A stretch of DNA of 64,000 bases, taken from contig JBBQAO010000012.1 of assembly GCA_038316355.1 (NCBI GenBank), forward strand, positions 1-64,000, in the 5' to 3' direction. The number at the start of each line of letters is the position of its first letter. Position 1 is the first letter of the stretch. This DNA comes from Ga0077527 sp038316355 (GTDB lineage Bacteria; Pseudomonadota; Gammaproteobacteria; Burkholderiales; SG8-41). The notes beneath the pieces are model-generated. The model worked only from the letters and a program-made list of their open reading frames with translations, searched no databases and was not told the origin of the DNA. Of the stretch, positions 15,342-23,550 are shown piece by piece. Position numbers and translations under genes: made by a program.

Positions 15342-17528
15342 TCACGCGGCCGAGCGCTCTCCCGCGCCCTGATTGGCCGCAGGCAATATGATCACCACGC
15401 GCGCACCGTGCGGTGCCACGTTGGTGATCGTGACTTCACCATGATGTTCCTCGACGATCTTGCGCACGATCGACAGGCCGAGTCCGGTGCCGCGCGGTTT
15501 GGTCGTCACATACGGCTCAAACGCCCGCTTCATCAGTGGTTCCGGAAAACCGGTGCCATTGTCGGTCACCGAGAATTCGGCGCGCCCGTCACGCACTGCG
15601 GTCGCGATCTCGATGTACGGTGCCTCAGCGCCGGCCAGCGCATCCTGGGCATTCTGCAGCAGGTTATGAATGACCTGGCGGATCTGCGTGGCATCGCCCT
15701 GCACCGGCGGCAGCGCGGCCGCCAGGTTGAGTTTCATGCTCGATCCCAGCGACTCGTAGAGCATCAGCACTTCGCGGATCAGGGCATTCAGGTCGAGCGC
15801 GCGCAGCGCGGGCTCCGGCGTGCGCGCGTACTGGCTGAAGGCATCGACCATGCGTTTCAGCGCGGCAACCTGGCTGACGATGGTCTGCGTCGAGCGCGCC
15901 AGGATTTCGGCATCCGCGGGCGACAGTTTGGGCTCGAGCTTAAGCTGGATGCGTTCCGCCGAAAGCTGGATCGGCGTCAGCGGATTCTTGATTTCATGGG
16001 CCAGGCGCCGCGCAACTTCCGCCCACGCGGCGTCGCGCTGTGCCTGCAACAGCTGAGTCACGTCATCGAACACGACGATCAGGCCGGTATTACCAGCTTC
16101 GCCGAAGCGCGTGCCACGCAGCAGCAGCGCCTGTGTGCCGCCTTTGACTTCGCGCTCGACCTGGCGCTGCCATTCTGCTGCATTGGGGCGGGCAAAGGCT
16201 TCGGCCACCGCCTGCACCAGCGGCGCCAGGCTTGCATCCATTGCCGGCCAGTCCCGCAGGGCGGCATCCAGCAGCAACGCGTGGTCGGCGCCGAGAATAT
16301 GTGCGGCGCTCGGGTTGGCGGATCGCAGGCGCAGGTTGCCGTCAAACGTCAGCACACCCGCCGACAGATGCGCCAGCACACTTTCGAGATAGGCTTTGGC
16401 ATGCGTAAGCTGTGCCTGGTTGCGCTCGACGCGCGCCTGCGCTTCGGCCAGTTGCAGCGTCATGCTGTTGAAGGACTGCGTGAGCTGGCCGAGTTCATCG
16501 CGGCTGGCCACCGCGGCGCGGCGGCTGAAGTCACCCTGCGCCACCGCGCGCGTACCTTCAACCAGCGCGCTCAGCGGTGCGGACAATCGATTCGACAGCA
16601 CAAATGCCAGGCCCAGCGAGGACAGCAGCGCGAGCAGCAAGGTCAGCGTCAGTGTGATCGCGTAGAGCCTTTTCAGGCCGCGCCGGGACAATTGCAGTTC
16701 CTGATACTCGCGATAGCCGGTTTGCACGATCTCGGCATCACGCGCCAGCTGCGCGGGCACGGCCTGCAACAGCTGCAGCACCCGGGTTTCCTCTGTCAGC
16801 GCCACCACGTTGACCGGCGCCAGCGCACGCAGATACAGGCCGCGTTCGGGGATGGCTTCGATCACGCTGTAAACCTGTTGCATGCGGATCTGGCGCATCG
16901 CCGCCGCGCCCGGCGCGTCGGGCGCGATGCCGCTGCGCTCGTTGCCGGAAAAAGCCAGCACCCGGCCGCGTAGATTAAACAGCGTGGCCTCGTCGACCCC
17001 GGTCTGCTCGCGCAGTTCGTTCAGCGCAGCGATATGTTCGGATGCCGGTCGCGTCGACAGCGTCAATGCCATGCGGTCGGCTTTGGCCGCCAATTCTTTG
17101 AGGCGGCCGTCGAGCGTGCGGCGGCCGAGATTGAGACCGCTCTCCAGCGCGCTGTCCAGCCGCACTTCAAACCAGGACTCGATGCTTTGCGACACGAATT
17201 GCACTGATACACCGTAAATCAGCGCGCCAGGCAACACCGCCATCAGCGCAAACAGGGCCACCAGCCGCAAGGTCAGCTTGGCGCCAAACACCCCGGCCTT
17301 GAGTCGCTTGCGCAGGCTGACCAGTTGATAGGCAACCATGCCGGCCAGCAGCAGCGCGATCGCCAGATTGACGCCGAGCAGTGCGGGGTAATAATCGGAG
17401 AACAATGCCGAGTTGGTGCTCACCGAAGCCAGCAGGAAAACCGCGATCACGCCGAGCCCGACACAGAGCAACAACAGATAACGCATGACTGCGCCGGTGC
17501 GTGGCTGTTTGCCGGCCATGGTCGTCAT
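15342..17528 (-). CDS. NtrY-like membrane sensor histidine kinase
   Basis: The start is the ATG at 17528, which overlaps the DUF4390 stop as ATGA; the longer frame to 17570 is unlikely. The 728-residue protein has three N-terminal membrane segments (MRYLLLLCVGLGVIAVFLLA, ALLGVNLAIALLLAGMVAYQ and LRLVALFALMAVLPGALIYG), a large extracytoplasmic region, a fourth membrane segment (about LYAITLTLTLLLALL), a HAMP domain, a PAS-like domain, then the kinase core: H-box LAHEIKNPLTPIQ, N-box IHNLLQNAQDAL, DNGTGFP and TGLGLSIVRKIVEEH. It should phosphorylate the adjacent NtrX-like regulator. NtrY/NtrX pairs respond to nitrogen or redox status in relatives; the signal here is unknown. Confidence 0.93.
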   Translation of the reverse strand: MTTMAGKQPRTGAVMRYLLLLCVGLGVIAVFLLASVSTNSALFSDYYPALLGVNLAIALLLAGMVAYQLVSLRKRLKAGVFGAKLTLRLVALFALMAVLPGALIYGVSVQFVSQSIESWFEVRLDSALESGLNLGRRTLDGRLKELAAKADRMALTLSTRPASEHIAALNELREQTGVDEATLFNLRGRVLAFSGNERSGIAPDAPGAAAMRQIRMQQVYSVIEAIPERGLYLRALAPVNVVALTEETRVLQLLQAVPAQLARDAEIVQTGYREYQELQLSRRGLKRLYAITLTLTLLLALLSSLGLAFVLSNRLSAPLSALVEGTRAVAQGDFSRRAAVASRDELGQLTQSFNSMTLQLAEAQARVERNQAQLTHAKAYLESVLAHLSAGVLTFDGNLRLRSANPSAAHILGADHALLLDAALRDWPAMDASLAPLVQAVAEAFARPNAAEWQRQVEREVKGGTQALLLRGTRFGEAGNTGLIVVFDDVTQLLQAQRDAAWAEVARRLAHEIKNPLTPIQLSAERIQLKLEPKLSPADAEILARSTQTIVSQVAALKRMVDAFSQYARTPEPALRALDLNALIREVLMLYESLGSSMKLNLAAALPPVQGDATQIRQVIHNLLQNAQDALAGAEAPYIEIATAVRDGRAEFSVTDNGTGFPEPLMKRAFEPYVTTKPRGTGLGLSIVRKIVEEHHGEVTITNVAPHGARVVIILPAANQGAGERSAA

Positions 17529-18115
17529 GGCGTCACCGTCCAGCGCGCCCAATCGGAGCCGATGTTCCATTCACGCGAGCCCAGCGCATTCAGGTTGAAC
17601 GGTTTTGGCAGTTGCGAAGTATCGAGCCGCAGCCGCAGACCGGCCGTGTAGCTGGTGCCTTTGCTGAGCGTGCCGGGATCCAGATCTTCGCGCCGCCGCA
17701 CTTTGGTCATCACCTGCAGTGCTTCGGCCAGGGTCGGAAAATTCTGGTAGAACGCGCCGACGCCGATACGGTACTGGCGCGTCAGGGCATTGAATTGCAG
17801 CCGGTACTGCTGCTGCCGGGACACCGCCTTGTCGTTGAACCAGTACCAACGCGACCGCACCATCTCGAATTCGAGCAGAAAATACAGCGGGATGCCTTTG
17901 TGCAATGCATCTTCGAGCGGTGCCGAGAGGACAATGTCAATCTCGGCTTCGAGCACGTAATGGTCATCGGCCGTGGTGACCGTGGCGCGACGCACGTCAA
18001 TGCCGTGGGTCTGCGCGGAAAGCTGCGCCGGCACCGCCAGCGCGAATGCCAGCAGCAGCGCCGCCAGATCAAACTTTTTCCAGAAGGGCGTAAAAAAAAC
18101 CATCATGCGCTGCAT
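17525..18115 (-). CDS. DUF4390 secreted protein
   Basis: A 196-residue protein with a hydrophobic N-terminal signal (DLAALLLAFALAVPAQLSAQ) and a mature region of about 165 residues with the DUF4390 pattern (LEAEIDIVLSAPLEDALHKG, PLYFLLEFEMVRSRWYWF, and FNLNALGSREWNIGSDW at the end). It is presumably exported to the periplasm; its function is unknown. The ATG at 18115 (or 18106 or 18103) lies inside the 3' end of rsmB, and the stop overlaps the ntrY-like start as ATGA, so rsmB, this gene and the kinase are translationally linked. Such linkage suggests a role with the sensor kinase, which is inference. Confidence 0.85.
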   Translation of the reverse strand: MQRMMVFFTPFWKKFDLAALLLAFALAVPAQLSAQTHGIDVRRATVTTADDHYVLEAEIDIVLSAPLEDALHKGIPLYFLLEFEMVRSRWYWFNDKAVSRQQQYRLQFNALTRQYRIGVGAFYQNFPTLAEALQVMTKVRRREDLDPGTLSKGTSYTAGLRLRLDTSQLPKPFNLNALGSREWNIGSDWARWTVTP

Positions 18116-19352
18116 CAGGAAGCAGTTGGCCGTCGATATGTTTTAAGCCGTCAGCGAGCAGCGGGAGGGAAAGTTGCCGCGCATCGTGATGACGGGCAAT
18201 GAATTGTTCGACCTGCCGGTTATTTTCTTCGCCAAATACGGAGCAGGTTGCATACAGCAATTTACCACCACTGCCCAGCAACTGCCAAAGCGTGTCGAGA
18301 ATGCCTGCCTGCCGGATGACCAGCGCCTTGATGTCGCTCTGCTGGCGCAGCCATTTGATATCCGGATGACGGCGCACCACGCCGGAGGCGGTGCATGGCA
18401 CATCGGCCAGTATGCGATCAAAGGTTCCGGCATCGCGCCACTGTTCCGGCTGTCCGGCGTCAGCCTGCAACAGGCGCGCCCGCAACGACAGCCGCGTCAG
18501 GTTGTCCGCCACCCGCTGCAGGCGGTCCGCATCGATATCAACCGCGGTGAGTTCAAGGTCGGCCAGTTCCAGCAGGTGCGCGGTTTTGCCGCCAGGCGCG
18601 GCACAGGCATCGAGCACTCGCATGCCGTCGGCAACATCGAGCAGTTCGGCGGCCAGTTGCGCGCCGGCATCCTGCACGGATACCAGTCCTGCGGAGAACC
18701 CGGGCAGTTGGGCAACGGGCCGCGGCTTGTCGATGATCACGCCATGCCGGCCCACGGGATGTGCGCCAATCGCCTCACCTCCGAGCATCTCAAGATAAGC
18801 GTCGCGCGTCATGCGGCGGCGATTGACCCGCAGCGTCAACGGCGGCCGGACATTGCCGGCCTCGAGAATTTCCCGGTAGTTCTGCGGAAACTGCGCGGCC
18901 AGTTTGGCGATCCACCATTGCGGGTAGGAATAACGCCCTTCGTCGGTGGCCGCTGCCACTGCCTCGAGTTCGGCGCGGCGGCGCAGGAAGTTGCGCAATA
19001 CCGCATTGACCAGACCCTGGGCCTGCGGAAACCCCAGTTGCGCGCAGGCCGGCACGGCATGATCAACGATGGTGTACGGACGCGCCTTGCTATGGAGCAA
19101 TTGGTAGAGCGCGACCTGCAGCAGGTTGCGCACCAGCACATCCGTCGGCGGCTTGTGCAGTAACTGGCCGAGCAGCGCTTCGAGAAAACCCAGATGGCGT
19201 AACACGCCATAGGCGAGATCCTGCACCGCACCGCGTTCCTGCGGCGTCAGTGTGGCCTCACTTTGCCACGTCGCAGCGAGTTCGGCATCGAGGCTGCGTC
19301 CCGCGAGAACGCGGGATACGGCTTCCGCCGCCAGGCACTGCACGCGTTCCAT
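18069..19352 (-). CDS. rsmB: 16S rRNA (cytosine-967 C5)-methyltransferase RsmB
   Basis: The 427-residue protein starts at the ATG at 19352 (MERVQCLAAEAVSRVLAG); a TTG two codons upstream is possible. The N-terminal part is the NusB-like RNA-binding domain. The C-terminal Rossmann methyltransferase has the SAM motif LDACAAPGGKTAHLLEL and both catalytic cysteines, in DVPCTASGVVRRHPDIKW and LYATCSVFGEEN. It methylates C967 of 16S rRNA. The order def-fmt-rsmB-DUF4390-ntrY-ntrX on one strand is typical of betaproteobacteria. A 60-bp tandem repeat separates it from fmt. Confidence 0.95.
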   Translation of the reverse strand: MERVQCLAAEAVSRVLAGRSLDAELAATWQSEATLTPQERGAVQDLAYGVLRHLGFLEALLGQLLHKPPTDVLVRNLLQVALYQLLHSKARPYTIVDHAVPACAQLGFPQAQGLVNAVLRNFLRRRAELEAVAAATDEGRYSYPQWWIAKLAAQFPQNYREILEAGNVRPPLTLRVNRRRMTRDAYLEMLGGEAIGAHPVGRHGVIIDKPRPVAQLPGFSAGLVSVQDAGAQLAAELLDVADGMRVLDACAAPGGKTAHLLELADLELTAVDIDADRLQRVADNLTRLSLRARLLQADAGQPEQWRDAGTFDRILADVPCTASGVVRRHPDIKWLRQQSDIKALVIRQAGILDTLWQLLGSGGKLLYATCSVFGEENNRQVEQFIARHHDARQLSLPLLADGLKHIDGQLLPDAAHDGFFYALLEKV

Positions 19353-19380
19353 GCTCAAGCGGGCCGCCGCAAAGAGTGGG

Positions 19381-19440
19381 GACGTGAAGCGGAACGTGAA
19401 GCGGGACGTGTAACGGGACGTGCAGCGGAACGTGCGGCAT
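19381..19440. repeat. Five 12-bp tandem units between fmt and rsmB
   Basis: Five uninterrupted units follow the pattern RACGTGHARCGG: GACGTGAAGCGG, AACGTGAAGCGG, GACGTGTAACGG, GACGTGCAGCGG and AACGTGCGGCAT. The array ends about 28 bp before the rsmB start codon. A length divisible by three and two possible starts just after it make slipped-strand length changes tolerable. Confidence 0.85.
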
Positions 19441-19472
19441 CACTCTGAGTATCGCGGTCGGATTTTGAAACG

Positions 19473-20387
19473 TCAGGCTTCAAAACGCGTGCCTGCGTCG
19501 ATGGGTGTTCCCGCCAGAAACTGGCGCGGCGCGAGCCGTTTGCCGCCAGCACGCTGCAATTCCAGCAGGCGGATGGCCCCGGTCCCGGTTGCAACAACAA
19601 CACCATTGTTATCCGCCTGCACCACGGTGCCGGGAACGGCGGTGGCCGTCGCCGGTTCGGCGCGCCAGATTTTCAGCGTCTGTCCGTTCCAGATCGTGCA
19701 TGCGCCGGGTGTCGGGTTGTATGCGCGGATCAGACGATCTATTTCAGCAGCCGGCCGCGTCCAGTCGATATGTGCTTCGGCCTTGCTGATTTTTGTGGCG
19801 TAGCTTGCGCATGCGTCCTCCTGCGCTACGCACTGCGGCTGTTCCTGCAGCACGCGCAGCAGCAGTTGTGTGCCGACAGCGGCGAGTTTGTCATGCAGGG
19901 TCTGCGCATTGTCATCATCGGCAATCGGCACGGCCTGCGCCAGCAGCATGGCTCCGGTATCCAGCCCCGCGTCCATCTGCATGATGGTCACACCGGTCTC
20001 GCGGTCACCGGCCAGTATGGCACGCTGGATCGGCGCCGCGCCGCGCCACCGCGGCAGCAAGGACGCATGGATATTCAGGCAGCCGCGGGGCGGCAACTGC
20101 AGCAACGATTCGGGAATCATCAGCCCGTAGGCCGCGACCACCATGACCTCGGCGTGCAGATTCGCAAGTTGCGCGGTCAGCGCGGAATCCTTGAGCGTCA
20201 CGGGCTGCGACAGCGCAAGCTGGCGGGCCAGCGCGAGTTGTTTCACCGCTGAAGCCTGCGGCTTCAGGCCGCGCCCGGCCGGCCGGTCCGGCTGTGTCAG
20301 CACATGCACCACGTCATGCCCGCCGTCGAGCAGCGCAGCCAGCGCAGCAGCGGCAAACGCCGGTGTACCTGCAAAAATGATTCTCAA
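19473..20387 (-). CDS. fmt: Methionyl-tRNA formyltransferase
   Basis: The 304-residue protein starts MRIIFAGTPAFAAAAL at the ATG at 20387 and has the formyl-transfer core NIHASLLPRWRGAAPIQRAI with the catalytic Asn-His pair, then MDAGLDTGAML, and a C-terminal OB-like domain (YNPTPGACTIWNGQTLKIWRA cut by variable loops). It formylates initiator Met-tRNA using 10-formyl-tetrahydrofolate. It follows def by 27 bp and precedes rsmB, the conserved order. Confidence 0.97.
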   Translation of the reverse strand: MRIIFAGTPAFAAAALAALLDGGHDVVHVLTQPDRPAGRGLKPQASAVKQLALARQLALSQPVTLKDSALTAQLANLHAEVMVVAAYGLMIPESLLQLPPRGCLNIHASLLPRWRGAAPIQRAILAGDRETGVTIMQMDAGLDTGAMLLAQAVPIADDDNAQTLHDKLAAVGTQLLLRVLQEQPQCVAQEDACASYATKISKAEAHIDWTRPAAEIDRLIRAYNPTPGACTIWNGQTLKIWRAEPATATAVPGTVVQADNNGVVVATGTGAIRLLELQRAGGKRLAPRQFLAGTPIDAGTRFEA

Positions 20388-20414
20388 TGGGGGAGTTGCG
20401 CGCGCGGCGCCGCT

Positions 20415-20918
20415 TTACATGGCCTGCCGCTGCTGTTTAGACAGCTTGGCGGTGATGCGTTGTTGCTTCAGGCGGGATAGTTTCTCGACAAAAACCCGCC
20501 CGATCAGATGATCCATTTCATGCTGGATGCAAACCGCCAGCAGGCCATCGGCCTCGAACTGGCGTTGCTGCCCGTTTTCGTCGAGCGCCTTTACCGTAAC
20601 CCGGGCGGCACGCGTGACTTTCTCGAAAATTCCCGGCACCGACAGGCAACCCTCCTCGCATTCGGCTTCGCCCTCGGCACGGATGATTTCCGGGTTGATG
20701 AAAACCTGCAACTGGTCGCGGATTTCGGAAATGTCGATAACGATGAGGCGCAGGTGCACGTCCACTTGTGTTGCGGCGAGACCAATACCCGGCGCAGCGT
20801 ACATGGTGTCAGCCATGTCTTTGATTAATTTACGTATTTTGTCATCCACCCGCTTCACCGGTGCTGCGACCTTGTGCAGACGCGGATCGGGGTAGTGCAA
20901 TATCGGAAGTAAAGCCAT
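20415..20918 (-). CDS. def: Peptide deformylase
   Basis: A 167-residue metalloenzyme with all three signature motifs: GIGLAATQ (44-51), EGCLSVP with metal ligand C91, and QHEMDHL with H133 and H137 and the catalytic glutamate between them. It removes the formyl group from new polypeptides and is paired with fmt just downstream. The ATG at 20918 gives the expected MALLPILHYPDPRL start. The gene is divergent from the LysM gene; the 112-bp gap (20919-21030) should hold promoters for both. Confidence 0.97.
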   Translation of the reverse strand: MALLPILHYPDPRLHKVAAPVKRVDDKIRKLIKDMADTMYAAPGIGLAATQVDVHLRLIVIDISEIRDQLQVFINPEIIRAEGEAECEEGCLSVPGIFEKVTRAARVTVKALDENGQQRQFEADGLLAVCIQHEMDHLIGRVFVEKLSRLKQQRITAKLSKQQRQAM

Positions 20919-21030
20919 GAAAAACTTGCCAATTTAATCAGCTAGATGCAGAATTTAAACCAAACTCTTACGTCGGCTGCGGTTTCTGCACGAGTACGCC
21001 GGCGACGCTCACATTAAGGTGGGGCTCCAC

Positions 21031-22173
21031 ATGCGAAAAGCAATTATATCCCTGATTTTGTTGATAACTCCGGCACTGGCCGCAGTTGCTGCCACGCCCG
21101 CTGACATGCGGGATGGCGCTCCAGACCGTTACACAGTGCAGAGAGGGGACACCTTGTGGGGCATTTCCGGGCGCTACCTGAAGGAGCCGTGGCGCTGGCC
21201 GGAGCTGTGGAAAATGAATCAGGAGCAATTGAAGAATCCGCACCTGATTTACCCCGGTGACGTCATCGTGCTGGACCGCAGCAGTGGCGAAGCCCGGCTG
21301 AGCCTGGTGCAACTGGACACCATAAAGCTGGGACCGAAGGTGCGCAGCGAACCCAGCGCGCGCAGTGCCGTGCCCAGCATTCTGCCGTCCGTGATTGAAC
21401 CGTTCCTGTCCAAACCGCTGGTTGTCGGTGAGAATGAACTTGAAAGCGCGGCAAAAATCGTCGCAACTGCCGATGGCCGTGTCACGCTGGGACCGGGCGA
21501 TCGCGCATTCGTCCACGGCCTCGCCAAGAACAAAGGCGACCAATGGCAGATTTTCCGCCGCGGTGATCCGCTGGTTGATCCCGAGAACAATCAGATTCTC
21601 GGTTATGAAGCCACTTATCTGGGCGAGGCTCAGGTGCGTCAGCATGGCAATGTCGCGACCATAGAAATCGTCCGCTCCGTCCAGGAAATCTTCCGTGACG
21701 ACCGCCTGCTGCCGCTGGGCAAACAAACGCCGGTTTTTGCGTATGTGCCGCAACCGCCGAAGACGCCGGTCAAGGGCCGCATCATCTCGGCCTACGGCGG
21801 CCTGCAGGAAACCGGTCCGCTGTCCATCGTGACCTTGTCAAAAGGCAGCAAAGACGGGTTGCAGGTCGGCACCGTGCTTGCCATTGAACGCAGCCAGACC
21901 AGCGCACGTTACAGCCAGCGCACCGCGCCACTGTTCGGCCGCAGCGGCTTCTCCGGCAGTGACGCGCCGCGCACTTATTACGGCGAAACCATTCCGGCGC
22001 GCGACACCCTGATGGAGCGGGGCGAAGCAATCACCAACCAAGACATCGCCCAACTGCCCGACCAGCGTTACGGTCTGGTCATGGTGTTCCGCACCTTTGA
22101 CCGCGCATCATTTGCGCTGGTGATGGAAGCCAGCCGCCCGGTCACGGTCTCCGATTTCGTAACTAATCCCTGA
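21031..22173 (+). CDS. Secreted LysM-domain protein
   Basis: The chosen ATG at 21031 follows AAGGTGGGG and gives an immediate signal peptide (MRKAIISLILLITPALAAVA). The 380-residue protein has one LysM domain near the N terminus (YTVQRGDTLWGISGRYLKEPWRWPELW, in two pieces, then NPHLIYPGDVIVL), which binds peptidoglycan. The remaining 300 residues form a conserved but uncharacterised domain (FVHGLAKNKGDQWQIFRRGDPL, GRIISAYGG, SIVTLSKGSKDGLQVGTVLA). A LysM gene at this place, divergent from def and upstream of dprA, is usual in betaproteobacteria. It probably acts at the cell wall; the exact role is unknown. Confidence 0.92.
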   Translation: MRKAIISLILLITPALAAVAATPADMRDGAPDRYTVQRGDTLWGISGRYLKEPWRWPELWKMNQEQLKNPHLIYPGDVIVLDRSSGEARLSLVQLDTIKLGPKVRSEPSARSAVPSILPSVIEPFLSKPLVVGENELESAAKIVATADGRVTLGPGDRAFVHGLAKNKGDQWQIFRRGDPLVDPENNQILGYEATYLGEAQVRQHGNVATIEIVRSVQEIFRDDRLLPLGKQTPVFAYVPQPPKTPVKGRIISAYGGLQETGPLSIVTLSKGSKDGLQVGTVLAIERSQTSARYSQRTAPLFGRSGFSGSDAPRTYYGETIPARDTLMERGEAITNQDIAQLPDQRYGLVMVFRTFDRASFALVMEASRPVTVSDFVTNP

Positions 22174-22211
22174 TTGCCGCAGCGGGAGCTTGTTTCCGCT
22201 GGCCCCCTCCG

Positions 22212-23294
22212 ATGTCTGTCGACGCGGATCTGGAAGTCTGGCTCCGCCTGAGCCTGCTGCCGGGACTGGGACACCAATCACTGCGCAAGCTGCTGGTCGC
22301 GCTGGGCACACCTGAAAACGTCCTGGCCGCCAGCCACCGCGAACTGCGCGGCATTGTCAGCGAAAAAATCGCCATTGCCATCCGCAGTGGCGGTGCCGAT
22401 CCGGCAAGCTGGAGCGCCGTCGGGCCCTGGCTGGAGGATGCTGCCAATCACATCATTACTCTGGCAGACGCCGCTTATCCGCAGGCCTTGCTGGAAATTC
22501 CTGATCCGCCACCGCTGATCTACGTGAAGGGACGGCTGGATCTGCTGGGCCGGCAAGGGTTTGCCATCGTCGGCAGCCGCAACGCCACCGCACAGGGTCT
22601 TGCCAATGCGGAAGCCTTTGCCACCGCGCTCAGCAATGCGGGCCTCACCATCATCAGCGGGTTGGCGTTGGGTGTGGATGCAGCCGCACATCGTGGCGGG
22701 CTCGACGGTGCCAGTTCAACCGTTGCCGTGATCGGCACCGGACTCGATACCGTGTACCCGGCGCGCAACCGCGATCTCGCCCATCGCATTGCAGCGCAAG
22801 GCACACTGATCTCGGAATTTCCGCTGGGTACGCCGGCACTGGCTGCCAATTTTCCGCGACGCAATCGCCTGATTTGTGGATTGTCCAAAGGCTGCCTGGT
22901 TGTCGAAGCTGCAATTTCCAGCGGGTCTCTGATTACCGCACGCCTCGCAACAGATCAGGGTCGGGAAGTGTTTGCGATTCCCGGCTCAATACACTCTCCG
23001 CTGGCCAAGGGTTGTCACGCGCTGATCAAGCAGGGTGCCAAACTGGTGGAATCGGCGCAGGATGTGCTGGAAGAACTGGGTTTGTCACAGGCAACACGGG
23101 TTGCCCCAACGTCGGCGGACGCTGCGAAGGCCCATCCGCTGCTCGCGCATATCGGCTTCGATCCGGTGGACGTTGATACCTTGCAACAACGCAGCGCACT
23201 CGCCATCGATGTGCTCAGCACTACGCTGACCGAACTCGAATTAGCGGGATGTGTCGAAAGCCTGCCCGGGGGACGCTGGCAACGCCTGTCCTGA
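22212..23294 (+). CDS. dprA: DNA-processing protein DprA
   Basis: The 360-residue protein has the DprA/Smf Rossmann fold: VGSRNATAQG, ISGLALGVDAAAHRGGL, AVIGTGLDTVYPARNRDL, SEFPLGTPALAANFPRRNR and EVFAIPGSIHSPLAKGCH. A C-terminal winged-helix follows (about residues 300-358, ending LAGCVESLPGGRWQRL). DprA loads RecA onto incoming single-stranded DNA during natural transformation. It starts 38 bp after the LysM gene. In many betaproteobacteria a small smg (DUF494) gene follows dprA; none is seen here. Confidence 0.96.
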   Translation: MSVDADLEVWLRLSLLPGLGHQSLRKLLVALGTPENVLAASHRELRGIVSEKIAIAIRSGGADPASWSAVGPWLEDAANHIITLADAAYPQALLEIPDPPPLIYVKGRLDLLGRQGFAIVGSRNATAQGLANAEAFATALSNAGLTIISGLALGVDAAAHRGGLDGASSTVAVIGTGLDTVYPARNRDLAHRIAAQGTLISEFPLGTPALAANFPRRNRLICGLSKGCLVVEAAISSGSLITARLATDQGREVFAIPGSIHSPLAKGCHALIKQGAKLVESAQDVLEELGLSQATRVAPTSADAAKAHPLLAHIGFDPVDVDTLQQRSALAIDVLSTTLTELELAGCVESLPGGRWQRLS

Positions 23295-23445
23295 CCATTT
23301 ATTGAAAACGTTGTTAGCGTAAAACAGCCCAGCCTTGATGCTGATGCAAGTCTTTCTTAATCAATGACTTGATGGCGTGCGCGCGCAGTTGCTGCGCTCC
23401 CAACACGCTCGCCCATCACTTTTTCGGAGGGCGGTTGATCCCGGC

Positions 23446-23474
23446 TTGCGCTGACCGGGGATTGTTCTTATCAT
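23446..23474 (+). promoter_or_regulatory. Candidate promoter of topB in a 256-bp gene-free gap
   Basis: TTGCGC (23446-23451) and TATCAT (23469-23474) are spaced by 17 bases, about 75 bases before the topB start. The whole gap 23295-23550 contains no supported gene; an open frame crossing it (from 23369) has no family similarity and runs into topB. Confidence 0.4.
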
Positions 23475-23550
23475 CGGGCGCTCTTTTCCACGGCGCGGCA
23501 GTCCGGCGCCCCATCTGCAGCGGTATTAATCCGCAAATTCAACGGTTTAC

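Noticed and set aside
19258..19443. Minus-strand frame with repeated HVPL tetrapeptides
   Set aside because: The repeat comes from translating the 12-bp DNA array; the frame overlaps rsmB out of phase and has no ribosome site.
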